Source: Malaya genurostris
Taxonomy: Eukaryota; Arthropoda; Insecta; Diptera; Culicidae
Direction: 5' to 3'
Length of the DNA: 64,000 bases
NCBI RefSeq assembly: GCF_030247185.1
Contig: NC_080572.1
Location: 91,961,435 to 92,025,434, forward strand
This document shows positions 36,952-47,590 of this stretch, one piece after another; positions within the stretch are counted from its first letter, which is position 1; each line of letters opens with the position of its first letter. The position numbers and the translations under genes are program-made. Under the pieces are notes generated by a model. The model was not told the DNA's origin, did not search any database, and worked only from the letters and a program-made list of their open reading frames with translations.

Positions 36952-37135
36952 TTAAGTCTTAGACGTCAGTACACAGCAGTGTATATTGAACTGCTTGTGC
37001 CTTATATCAGTTAAATATAATCTGCTTTGCGAAAGTAAATTTGACTCTAGTTAAAAAAAAAACCCTTGTACCCTAATTGTACCGTAATACACTGTCTTTA
37101 CTGATGTTCCGAAAGATTGGTTTGATATACAAATA
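36952..37135. repeat. Hairpin-rich repeat, copy C
   Basis: Starting TTTAAGTCTTAGACGTCAGT, the hairpin CACAGCAGT...ACTGCTTGTG follows, then a diverged closing arm (GCGAAAGTAAATTT). Downstream CTGTCTTTACTGATGTTCCGAA matches the tail of copies B and E. This is the most decayed of the five. Confidence 0.5.
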
Positions 37136-37259
37136 AAAAGAAAACCTTGGTGATTTGAATTAACATTCAATGTTTTCTCATCATTGGACTTGCCCAGAAG
37201 TAATAACCTATAATTTACAAAAGCGCATTCTCAACAACCTGTATCCAATCTCCTTCAAA

Positions 37260-37830
37260 GGCAATTGATATGTTACCAAACTTCTTAACCAAACAATCGC
37301 AAAAACAATACAGTGGAGATTGCAATCCTCAGCTTCGTTTTCGCTTTACCCCGTGTACCGAAAACGTACCGGAGAACCACTGCCAGCAACAATTATGTCC
37401 TCGTTCGTCGTATCGAGGCACGTCACGTCAAACCAGTCCGAAACGATGGCGTCTTGTTATTGGTGCTTGTTTCCTGCCCGGCTTACCCGTGACCTCACTG
37501 CTCCCGAAACAGCCTGATTAATCACATTGCTGATACCACACAAGAAGATCGCTCTCCTCCTTGACGTGGTGCGCCGATACTTTGGCGACCGCCTGCTGTT
37601 CATTTCTCAGCTTTTTGTTTGTATTATGAATAATTTTGTGCGGATTTCTTCGCAAGCACCAGCAGGCATCAGCATGCTCTGTAATGTTGCAATGTGCGAT
37701 TCGGCTCCGTTGTATCGATGTGAAGCTTGTATTCAAAATCAATTTGTGTTTGTTTTTATGGAAATCTTTCCTCCCATGGTGGTAATACAGCTTGTATTGG
37801 ACAATTGCCGCCCTTGTATGATTTTGATAA
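37260..37830. other. Unique island
   Basis: The segment is GC-richer than the surroundings and free of the repeat families. Overlapping ORFs on both strands (for example 37270-37521 and 37527-37835) have no domain that I recognise. The island could be conserved non-coding DNA or a decayed exon. Confidence 0.25.
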
Positions 37831-38084
37831 TTTGAAATACTACTTAATTATACATCGAGGTAACCGATGAAGATTTATTATGATCAATATTCTCATTTTC
37901 AGTAGGGACCGAGAACGAATACAGATTGAAAATCTGTATCAGAGCGTTTTCAGTGGCTTAAAACTCTCGAAAAGTGATTGTTGAAATGTTGATTTTTCTA
38001 GGATAATGTAAATAGCAAAATAATTTTTGTTGCACTACTATGCATCGTATGCTTTTAACCTGGATAGATAAAATATTAAGATTC

Positions 38085-39696
38085 GTCTGAGTTTATATTG
38101 AAACTAACTTACGTCAATATCAATTTCAAAAATAGCATATAAGTTCTATCAATGATCAATTCCTCAGAACTAGTCACAAGGTGATGATTACAATACATCC
38201 TGTGTATTAAATATGCGATTATGTGATGCAAGCCCAAATTTTGATATTTTCTTCATACTTCTTTTTAATCGGGTATGTTGCATGAACATAAGTGTTCGCA
38301 CGCAAATTATTGACTCCATACAGTACTGCAAGCTACGTAAATGTTTTTGGGCCATAAATAAACTCAATTATCATCTTGGTAGGTCAGAGGAGCAACTCTG
38401 ACATGAGGGTTCAAGATTTGTTACTTGTCGTGTAATAATATCCATGATAGTCTGAAACTGTAATACGAAGTGTTGTCCTAGAAAAAGTCCAATTACAATG
38501 TGTATCAAACTGCAGCTGTAAGTAGAAAGTGTTATTATTGAATATTGCTGATTGGCGAAACTAAAGAATGCTCAAGCGACAGAAACTGCGAATTTACCGT
38601 CCAAAATTTAACGACGTCAACCGATCGAAGCGCCATCTGCATATCATTGTCGATGTTATCAGATTTAGATGGAATGTGTGAAAATTTACAAGTAAATAGT
38701 GTTATTAAAACTGAAAATCAAAAATTGGTCTGCAGCAAACCCATCCGCGAGTGTTTATTTCATTTTATTTTTTTCAGTAGTGGTGTGTCATCTAGCGTTG
38801 TTTTCAGCAATGCGAGTAGGAGAAGCAGGATACTGGTGACATCGTTCCTTAGAGATATTTTTTTTATTTACAATCTTGTTATGGTCATTTAGGGGTTAGC
38901 CTATGTTTGTGCTTAGGGCACATAACCGTTTTTACTGTTCTTTACGTTTCGTCTTAGACTCGTCAGTGCAGAGCAGTTCAAATTGAACTGCTTATTGCAA
39001 ACTTAAACAGTTCAAATTGAACCGCTAAGCAGACGTAAAGTTAATGCTATTTGCTAAACACTTATATATTTGGTACCGAATCTTGTTAAATTTCTCGTTA
39101 CTAAAAATCGGAGAACGTTCCATCTATAGTTCTTCGGGTTAAACGCTAAGTTTAAGATGCGCGTGTGAAGTTTATAACCGCGCAGAAATTTTATGGGCCG
39201 TGCTTGACAAGCTTACAAGGTTAGATATAGTTTAGACTGCAGCAAATTTGACTTATTGAGATTTCAAGAGGTTCTACAATTATTTTAGAATTGTTTTTTA
39301 TGATAGATATTTTCAGAAAGATTTCTAAATATATTAAAATCCGTTGTAAATCTTATCACTGTTAAGTTTACAATACTTCCGAAAAAATCACTATAGAACA
39401 ATTTAAAGTACATCTAAAACAATTTGCAAACGTTGCACTAGTAGTTATAGAAGCTCTGGAAAAAATTTCACATCGTCGTGTAAAAACGAAGTAACTAAAA
39501 CAATTGTTCAACTTATCAGAAGTTTTACAAATGGCTGTCATAATTGTATCGGACTCAATATATGCCGAAATGGCTGTACATCTATTAAGAAGAAGAAAGA
39601 GTGATAATATGCTCTACGCAAGGCAAAAAATGATAAGCCGATTTGAAAACCTCACAGTTAAAACAGATTTGCTGCCGTATACGCATAATCTTGGCT
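38085..39696 (+). repeat. Left arm of a 1.6 kb inverted duplication
   Basis: The arm matches the reverse complement of 42745-44295 along nearly all its length. Predicted peptides are similar in both arms, for example NFDIFFILLFNRVCCMNISV and QMAVIIVSDSIYAEMAVHLL. The left arm alone carries the hairpin repeat at 38882-39078. It stops at the start of the armed element at 39697. See the right arm for what it may have encoded. Confidence 0.85.
38882..39078. mobile_element. Hairpin-rich repeat, copy D, with 10-bp target duplication
   Basis: The element runs from TGGTCATTTAGGGGTTAGCC to TTTGGTACCG and is flanked by exact copies of AATCTTGTTA (38872-38881 and 39079-39088). The right arm of the inverted duplication lacks it, giving a natural empty site. 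The main hairpin is GCAGAGCAGTT...AACTGCTTATTGC at 38968-38998. There is no ORF. Confidence 0.88.
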
Positions 39697-40480
39697 GGGA
39701 GCAGGTCATATCGCCGAAAGTCGTTTCGCCGAATGCCATTTAGCCGAAAGTCGTTTCGCCGAATAGGTCATTTCGCCGAAAGTCGTTCCACCGAAAGGGG
39801 CATTTTGCCGAAAGGGTCATTTCGCCGAAAGAGTCATATCTCCTGCATATTATGTCTCTTGTATAACAGATGTGGCGCAGCCACATAACCGAAGCCAAGA
39901 TGGAAGCAGCGGCCTCTTGCATACAAACCTGTAACCGCCTCGTATGCCCGGTCTACTCAAAGCTAGTTTTTTTTTGGTTTAATTAGGTCCGAACGAGCGG
40001 TAGCGATGTCGGACAGCACATGAACCAAAACGATGTGGTGTAGCCGCATTAGATATTTTTTCATTTTCACTTAATAAACGGAAAATACCACATACATTTG
40101 CCTGGTAGATACACCTATGCAATTGCTTTGATGCTTAATAGCTTAATAGTCAACAAGTTTTCTTGGGAACTACTTTCTGAGGTTCATGAATCAATCTGTA
40201 TTCAAGAGTACAACAATCAATCATTATTCAAGAAGTACAATGGTAGGTCTACAAAACGGGTGTTAACGCTATCATCTTTCATTTGTCTTTAATTCAAATG
40301 AATTCTAATTAAGATTTTAAGACGATTTCAGGATTCGGCGAAATTGCATTCGGCGAAATGGCATTCGGCGAAATGGCATTCGGCGAAGTGACCCATTCGG
40401 CGAATTGTCATTCGGCGAAATAACCCTTTCGGCGTAATGGCTTTCGGCGAAACGGCTTTCGGCGAAATGACCCTGATCCG
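39697..40480 (+). mobile_element. GGCGAAATGACC-armed element, copy 1
   Basis: Both ends are arrays of short units built on TTTCGCCGAAA or its complement: about eight units at 39707-39840 and nine or ten at 40331-40474, in inverted orientation to each other. Outer ends are GGGAGCAGGTCAT and ATGACCCTGATCCG. The roughly 490 bp core contains TGGCGCAGCCACATAACCGA and a run that matches copy 2. No ORF of note is present. Confidence 0.8.
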
Positions 40481-40507
40481 TTTTGATGATTGCACATCAA
40501 TTTCGTT

Positions 40508-40731
40508 CGGTCCCGGGTTGGTGGTTCAATGCATAGGACGCTGGTCTTACAAGCCAGTTGTTGTATGTTCGAGCCCCGACCTGGAAGGATTCTTAGCGTC
40601 AGTAGGATCCATAGCACTAGCCATGCAATGATTCTGAACGCTATATGAATCGGCTGCGAAGTCTGTTGAAACAGAAAGGCCAAATTCCACAAAAGGTATG
40701 TAATGCCAAGACTTTGCTTTGCTTTTACATC
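40508..40731 (+). mobile_element. tRNA-derived SINE
   Basis: The head has GGTGGTTCAATGCATAGGAC (A box region), an anticodon-arm-like CTGGTCTTACAAGCCAG whose loop would read TAC, and GTTCGAGCCCC (B box). A body without tRNA similarity follows and ends ACTTTGCTTTGC. A second copy lies reversed at 47275-47480. The tRNA-like part suggests a Val-type ancestor, which is an inference from the loop alone. Confidence 0.7.
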
Positions 40732-41059
40732 AATTTCTATGAAAATAACAATCTATTCTTTTCAATGAATATGATCGGAATAGTGTTTAAAATATGTATG
40801 AGAAAGCTATTAAACGTTCATAACCTTTTCAGACGCTTTTAATCATATTGATATTTCAACTAATCTGAAAAGTCTTGAAATGAATTTTTCTTCAATATTT
40901 TCCAATACATGGCATCGAGAATAACAGTGTGTTGAAAAAAAAAGGTTCACCTAAATAAAAGGAAATATGTTCATATAATATGTAATTTTTTAAAAGAGAA
41001 ATTTAATTTTTATTAAAATAGTGATTTTTATTTTTATCAAACTAGTTGACTTAAACAAC
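40732..41059. other. No gene seen
   Basis: The stretch is AT-rich. It carries the 5' copy of the 26-bp target duplication at its right edge. Confidence 0.35.
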
Positions 41060-41085
41060 AATACAGTTTAGTCATTCATCTTAGT

Positions 41086-42360
41086 AGGGGCTGGGGTCCA
41101 CTAGGAGATTGATAGTACCTATTAGCTCTCTCCGGACTGTACCAGCCTAGATGCCGTGTGGAATCCGGCGGAAAAAAATGAACCAAGAATAGATCCACTG
41201 GGTTCCTGCTTCCATGTCGTAAAAGGCGACAATTGCAGGAGTTTCTTTTTCCTTTCAGTTATCAGATATTTTCAATGTTTTACTTCTGATTACTCTATTT
41301 TACTAAATCATCTCTTTATTCAACCTATCAATTTCCGTCTAGCTTCGTAGAAAAGTTTTATTAGGAATGATTTCTTCTTCCATGTTATTGATTGTCTTTC
41401 AGGATTATAAAATGAATGATAAAAATCAACCATTGCGCAAATCCGTTTATACTACAAAGTTAATAACAGAGATAACATGTATCGGTATATTGAATACATA
41501 GTAAAAAACACTTGATATTAATATTTCAAACAGTAAATTAATATTTTTCTCGGTAGCCGGATGCCCAGATCAACTAATATAACCAATTAATAATTTTAAT
41601 AAATAATTGGAATAGTAGAGCGGAAGTAATAAGAAATCAAGACGCGTGTGAAATCTGTTGACCTTTGTTTGGTGATTTAAAATGATTTTATAATAACTGT
41701 TTAGAATATTGAATGCAATGAATCAACTTTTTTGTCTAAATCCTATTCGCTCGTTTATTTTGTGTCACGTACTTTCATTTATAAAAACGTGCTTAATCCA
41801 CCGAGCAGTGAGATAATACCTTTTTTTATCAATCCGAATGTGTTTTTTTTGCATGACTAAAAAAAACGCGAAAGGTAGATGCATAAACGAGTGACTGCAT
41901 ACTCGACAGCCGGCTGTCCGGAGTTTTGTCAATTTCGGATATTGACTGTTTCGTGCATTATATTGCCAGCACAAAGTAACACATAAAACGATAATACTTT
42001 AAAACATTCTTGGTAGCCGGCTACCCAGAGCAATAAACACATGATAACATTATTAAAACATTTACTAACAAAGTATCCTCTCCTGTGATGAATGTGGGAA
42101 TGCAGAGGATTCCTCGGTTCTTAGTAGCAACATGCATCGAACTAACAATCCTTTCCCTCCCAAGTAGATCTGCATTCGGACGTGGCCGGCGTCGGTATTG
42201 ATCAGCATGCATGGTTCAATACAGTTTGCACAGTGTGAAACAATGTGTTATTCCCAAACATGTTACTTCAAAAAATCATTTTGCAATCTCAATTGGTCCA
42301 GATCAATAACGGAGTAGCAACACACGGGCGGTCTCTAATTCTTATTCTTCTTCTAATTCT
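41086..42360 (+). mobile_element. Internally deleted non-LTR retroelement
   Basis: A perfect 26-bp direct repeat, beginning AATACAGTTTAGTC, flanks the insert (41060-41085 and 42361-42386). This is a length typical of target-primed reverse transcription. The left 230 bases are GC-rich, with CTTCCATGTCGTAAAAGGCG, resembling a LINE 5' leader. The right part (about 42015-42345) has a LINE 3'-region character, and the insert ends in irregular ATTCTTATTCTTCT units. No reverse-transcriptase frame lies between. The right part recurs at 45425-45705. A decayed piece with the GT-family terminus sits at 41774-41872 on the opposite strand. Confidence 0.65.
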
Positions 42361-42744
42361 AATACAGTTTAGTCATTCATCTTAGTGAACCCGCCATTTG
42401 TGATACGCACTGTAGGTATTATTTTGGTGGGCCCATGTGCTGTAGTTGCTCAAGCGGTAATATATAACTATGATGAACTTAACTGTTCGTTCAATATCTT
42501 TAAAAGGTGATGTCAGGTCTGTTAATTTTTTTTGCGAGATGAAAACCGAATGCAAATTATCTGATTGATTTTTGTTTTCATTGCTCATGTAATGCCGTAT
42601 TTCTGAAACTTTTATGATAATATTTTCATGTCGGCAAGTTTTGCGTTTATATCAAGCAGATAAATCTGGAACAACTCATTTGCAAGTTTCGAATTGTTGT
42701 TCTAAAAATGAAGAAAACTGCACACACTGACCTTAAATTTCATG

Positions 42745-44295
42745 AGACAGGCAAGACTATGCGGATTCGGCAGCAAATCTGGTTTAACTGTGAGGTTTTC
42801 AATTCGGCTTATCATTTTTTGCCTTGCGTAGAGCATATTATCACTCTTTCTTCTTCTTAAGAGATGTACAGCCATTTCGGCATATATTGAGTCCGATACA
42901 ATTATGACAGCCATTTGTAAAACTTTTGATAAGTTGAACAATTGTTTTAGTTACTTCGTTTTTACACGACGATGTGAAATTTTTTCCAGAGCTTTTATAA
43001 CTACTAGTGCAACGTTTGCAAATTGGTGATTTGCTGCACAATTGTTTTAGATGTACTTTAAATTGTTCTATAGTGATTTTTTCGGTAGTATTGTAAATTT
43101 AACAGTGATAAGTCTCGCAACGGATTTTAATATATTTAAAAATTTTTCTGAACATATCAAACATAAAAAACAATTCTAAAATAATTGTAGAACCTCTTGA
43201 AAATTCAATAAGTTACATTAGCTGCTTCGGTATCACTCGATCGTCATCAATGGGACAACAACGTCTTACGCGATACAAAGTAATGTCGATATCTACTCTC
43301 TAACCGAAAAAAAAATAAAATAAAAAAAACAAATGGATCCTCCTCGCAGTCTAAACTATATTTAACCGTGTAACCTTGTCAAGCACGGCCTCATTGAATT
43401 TCTGCGCAATTATAAACTTCACACGCGCATCTTAAACTTAGCATTTAACCCGAAGAACCATGGATGAAACGTTCCTCGAATAACCAACGGAGTTTAGTCT
43501 AGCCCGATTTTTAGTAACAAGAAATATAACAAAATTGTAAATAAGAAAAAATATCTCTAAGGAACTCACCAGTGCTTCTCCTACTCGCATTGGTGAAAAC
43601 AACGCGAGATGACACACCACTACTGAAAAAAAATAGAACGAAATAAACACTCGCGGATGGGTTTGCTGCAGACCAATTTTTGATTTTCAGTTTGTATAAC
43701 TCTATTTACTTGTAAATTTTCACACATTCCATCTAAATCTGATAACATCGACAATGATATGCAGATGGCGCTTCGATCGGTTAACGTCGTTAAATTTTGG
43801 ACGGTAAATTCGCAGTTTCCGTCGCTTGAGCATTTTTTAATTTCACTAATCACTATAAGTTGTTTGATACACATTGTAATTGGACTTTTTCTAGGACAAC
43901 ACTTCGTATTACAGTTTCAGACTATCAGGGATATTATTACACGACAAGTAAAAAATCTTGAGCCCTCATGTATGAATACAGAGTTGTTCCTCTGACCTAC
44001 CAAGATATGATAATTGAGTTTACTTATGGCCCAAAAATATTTACGTAGCTTGCAGTACTGTATGGAGTCAATAATTTGCGTGCGAACACTTATGTTCATG
44101 CAACATACCCGATTAAAAAGAAGTATGAAGAAAATATCAAAATTTGGGTTTGCATCACATAATCGCATATTTAATATACAGGATGTATTGTAATCATCAC
44201 CTTGTGACTAGTTCTGAGGAATTGATCAGTGATAGAACTTATATGCTATTTTTGAAATTGATATTGACGAAGGTTAGTTTCAATATAAACTCAGA
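42745..44295 (-). repeat. Right arm of the inverted duplication; possible gene relic
   Basis: This arm is the uninterrupted counterpart of 38085-39696. On its plus strand, frames such as KRCTAISAYIESDTIMTAIC near 42850 and FLISLITISCLIHIVIGLFL followed by GQHFVLQFQTIRDIITRQVK near 43830-43950 have a hydrophobic, multi-helix look. This suggests a decayed chemoreceptor-type membrane protein. No single frame is intact, both arms have stops and shifts, and the family assignment is a weak guess. It may simply be non-coding. Confidence 0.6.
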
Positions 44296-45001
44296 CGGAT
44301 CAGGGTCATTTCGCCGAAAGCCATTTCGCCGAATTGGCCACTTTGCCGAAAGGGTAATTTCGCCGAATCTAAAAAATCGTGAAATTGATTTAAAATAAAT
44401 ACAAATGAAAGATGATAGCGTTAACGCCCGTTTTGCTGACAGACAATTGTACTTTTTGATTGATTCTTGTACTCTTGAATAAAGATTGATTCATGAACCT
44501 CAGAACGGAGTTCCCAAGAAAACTTGTTGACTATAAGCTACTAAGCATCAAGGCAATTGCATAGTATCTACAAGGAAAAAGTATGTGTTATTTTCCGTTT
44601 ATTAAGTGAAAATGAAAAAAAAAATCTAATGCGGCTACGCCACATCGTTTTGGTTCATGTGCTGTCCGACCTCGCAACCGCTCGTTCGGACTTAACTAAA
44701 GCAAAGAATCCTAGCTTTGAGTAGACCGGGCAAACGAGGCGGTTACAGGTTTGTATGCATGAGGCCGCCGCTTCCGACGGCGGGTCGGCGGTCGACTCAG
44801 CTGGCGGCCATCTTGGCTTCTGTTTTGTGGCTGCGCCACATTAGTTATACAGGAGACATGACCCTTTCGGCGAAATGACCCTTTCGGCAAAATGGCACTT
44901 CCGGCGAAATGACTCTTTCGGCGAAATGCCCCTTTCGGCGAAACGACTTTCGGTGAAATGGCTTTCAGCGAAACGGCTTTCGGCGAAATGACCCGCTCCC
45001 G
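44296..45001 (-). mobile_element. GGCGAAATGACC-armed element, copy 2
   Basis: This is the reverse-complement counterpart of 39697-40480 in ends and core. Four units are at 44302-44366 and about nine at 44866-44995. The core shares the CCACATCGTTTTGGTTCATG region with copy 1. It adds a GC-rich insert near 44770-44810 (GCCGCCGCTTCCGACGGCGG). It abuts the outer end of the right duplication arm, whereas copy 1 abuts the inner end of the left arm. Confidence 0.8.
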
Positions 45002-45424
45002 TTTGTGTTACGAGCAGTTGTATTGAAAATCAAATGTTTGGTATGTTTTTATAAACATCAATTCAATTCTGGTTTACATTACGTTTATACAATTGTATTT
45101 TCGTTGATTTAATTGATGCATTTGTAATGGGTTTGATGTATGAGTTTTGGATCAGTTGCACAATAATTGTGAATAAATGTTCGTGGCAACGGAATAACTT
45201 GAAGATGCACAACGCGAAACGCTAAAACTAGTTTGATAAATTGAACAATCTGAAGAAAATTATAGGACAGCAACTTAACGTGCTACTTGGGTATTTTGCC
45301 AGTATTACGGCTGTCTATTGAAAAAAAACAGAACACAATAAATTAAACGTATGAATTGATAGCGAAGCTCTCGACAAAGAAATTTCGTATTTTAGTAGGA
45401 AGCACATATTAATACGAAACGCAA

Positions 45425-45705
45425 TAATGTTACAACGTATAATACACACATGATAATATTACACGAAAACTTACGAACAAACAAACCCTTCTTGTGATGC
45501 ATGTGGAAATGAAAAGGATTCCTTGGTATTTAGTAGCAACATTCATTGAACTAACAATCCTTTTTGCCCAAGTAGATCTGCATTCGGACGTGACCGGCAT
45601 CGATCGGTATTGATCAGCATGCAAGAATCAAGTTGTTTCAGATAAAACATTTTGCAAGCTTAATTGGTTTTGACCAATAGCGGAGTAGCAACACACGGGC
45701 GGTTT
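45425..45705 (+). repeat. LINE 3'-region fragment
   Basis: The fragment matches 42030-42345, sharing AAGTAGATCTGCATTCGGAC, TATTGATCAGCATGCA and GGAGTAGCAACACACGGGCG. This supports the reading that the 1.3 kb insert at 41086 ends in a repeated LINE tail. No coding frame is present. Confidence 0.6.
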
Positions 45706-45959
45706 CTTAGACAGTCGTAGAAATTTCTTAGTATTATTATTTTTACGGAAAGACTTATTATTTTCCCAATCACTAACTGCGGATAAATCATTTCAAATGT
45801 ATTCTTTTTCCAACAATACAAACATGCCGAAGTTTTGAGCTTCTAGTATCATACCAATTTGTGTTTATTTTTTGCAACAAGTCTGGATTTAGCATGGAAA
45901 GAATGAGTCTTTTCAATTAATGCATGTAGTTTATCATCGACATAAGTACCCGCATCTCG

Positions 45960-46760
45960 ACTCGGCATCCAACAACTTTATGGTGACACATTTCAGAGTG
46001 ATGAAAGAAGCGAATACTCATCACCGCTGACAGGCATTGACATGTTGACCTCGATATCTCGATGCGTCCTTTCATTCGTTACGCGCAGGGCGAAGGGCTC
46101 TGCACCCGATTACATGTCGAGCGATGACTCAATTCATGTTGTGTACCCGACGGGAACAACGCTTCAAATAGTGCTCATTTCGCCATGCTAACCGAGTTAC
46201 CGATGACTTGTTGAAATAATTGAACGCACGTACCTTTCAAGCAGTTCCCGGTTCGAAAGCGACGCTGACGTTGCCCAGACGATGTAGATCTGCAATGGGG
46301 AGAAGTGAGGAGAAGAGAAAAAAAACAGTGAAAAAAGCGGAACGAAGGAAATCGAAGAATTAGTGGATTCCGTCCGATGCTGCGAAGCGAAAGATATTCG
46401 ATTGAGCTAAAATTAAATCACACGCATTCATCATGCTGTCTAAATATTTTTACTCAAAACACATTTGATGGCACCATTGCACGATTGCGGAAAAAATATT
46501 CCCGAAAGGAACAGACTCGTGTTTCACGTACTGCGACGGTTTGGAAAACTGCCACTACTTCCCGGAATGGGATTTCGATAGGAGGAAACTTGCCAACCAT
46601 CCGTACCACATCCATCCATTTAGCCAGTTTGTTAGCCGGCTCATTGAATCACGACTGTGTGGCACGCGAGTGAAATACTGTGATGTGCGAGAATCTCAAT
46701 TGAATTTGTGCGTGAAAATTAAAATTGTTTACAGAACTGTATCCAATTAGCCTTAATTAA
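45960..46760. other. Unique island around a candidate exon
   Basis: The segment has balanced composition, is free of the local repeats, and is centred on the splice-flanked segment at 46234-46289. Overlapping plus-strand ORFs at 46377-46750 have no recognisable domain. Confidence 0.4.
46234..46289 (-). CDS. Candidate 56-nt internal exon of an unknown host gene
   Basis: Read on the minus strand, a long pyrimidine tract (TTTTTTTTCTCTTCTCCTC and onward) ends in CCCCATTGCAG. The tract is followed by 56 GC-rich bases and then GTACGTGCG, giving strong acceptor and donor sites in the right order. Two frames are open across the segment (one reads IYIVWATSASLSNRELLE); the third reaches a stop near its end. 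The gene cannot be identified from this length. If real, most of the surrounding window would be intron of a minus-strand gene. A chance match in unique DNA remains possible. Confidence 0.4.
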
Positions 46761-47274
46761 TCTATCATCGTTGAGAGCGATCAGAGCGATGAAATTTGCC
46801 GACAGATAATAGTTTACAAGTGGATTTTAACGAGGCAATGATTTTTTCTAAACAACACACAATGGGTACAATGGACCATGGCCTAAAATGTTGATTGAAA
46901 ACTCAATATCGATTCAATTGCGCCGTTGTTTTTTGACATACGGTACGGTCTATTTATTCTAAATGAATGTATTTTGTTGCTGTAAAATTGCATGAAATTT
47001 ATCTAAATTTTGTTTCCTGGATCATCCGGATTCCTTAGTGGAATGCATCGTGTAGTCGGTCATTTTGAGAAGTTCGGAAGGTATAGCGTTCTTCTTGTTG
47101 GACTTGGCCCATTTTAGCTCATGGTCACGGGAAAGTCTGTTTCCCTAATCTGTTTTGGAGTCAAAAATGTCTCAAAAATTTTTTTCACGATCGTATAATT
47201 GGTCGGCTACAGTTGTACTACTATTCACTGCACTGGTATTGCATCTTTTGACGTAGGACTACGTCTTTGTTTTC

Positions 47275-47480
47275 TATTTAGCAAAGCAAAGTCTTGAAAT
47301 TACTTAACCTTCTCTTTCAACAGACTTTGCTACCGATTCATAGCGTACCGAACACTTGTATGGCTGGTACTATGATCATTCTGACACTAAGAATCCTTCC
47401 AGATCGGGGCTCAAACATACGACAGTTGGATTGAAAGATCAGCACCCTCTGCGTTGAACTGTCAACCTGAGACTTTCTAT
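47275..47480 (-). mobile_element. tRNA-derived SINE, reverse copy
   Basis: This copy matches the body and head of the SINE at 40508-40731 on the opposite strand, including GCAAAGCAAAGTCTTG at the 3' end, AGAATCCTTCCAGATCGGGG and the B-box complement. Divergence is considerable. Confidence 0.65.
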
Positions 47481-47590
47481 ATAGGACTCTCATGGCCGGC
47501 AAACTAGGGAAATTAACTAGCAAATATAAAGAGATAGCCTTTGAATTTTTTTTTGAAACTGACATTTTTACACTAAGCATCCTACCTCTG

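Noticed and set aside
39700..40480. CRISPR-like array of short repeats
   Set aside because: The units are contiguous or nearly so, are imperfect, occur at both ends of an element in inverted orientation, and have no spacers. The sequence is from an animal genome.
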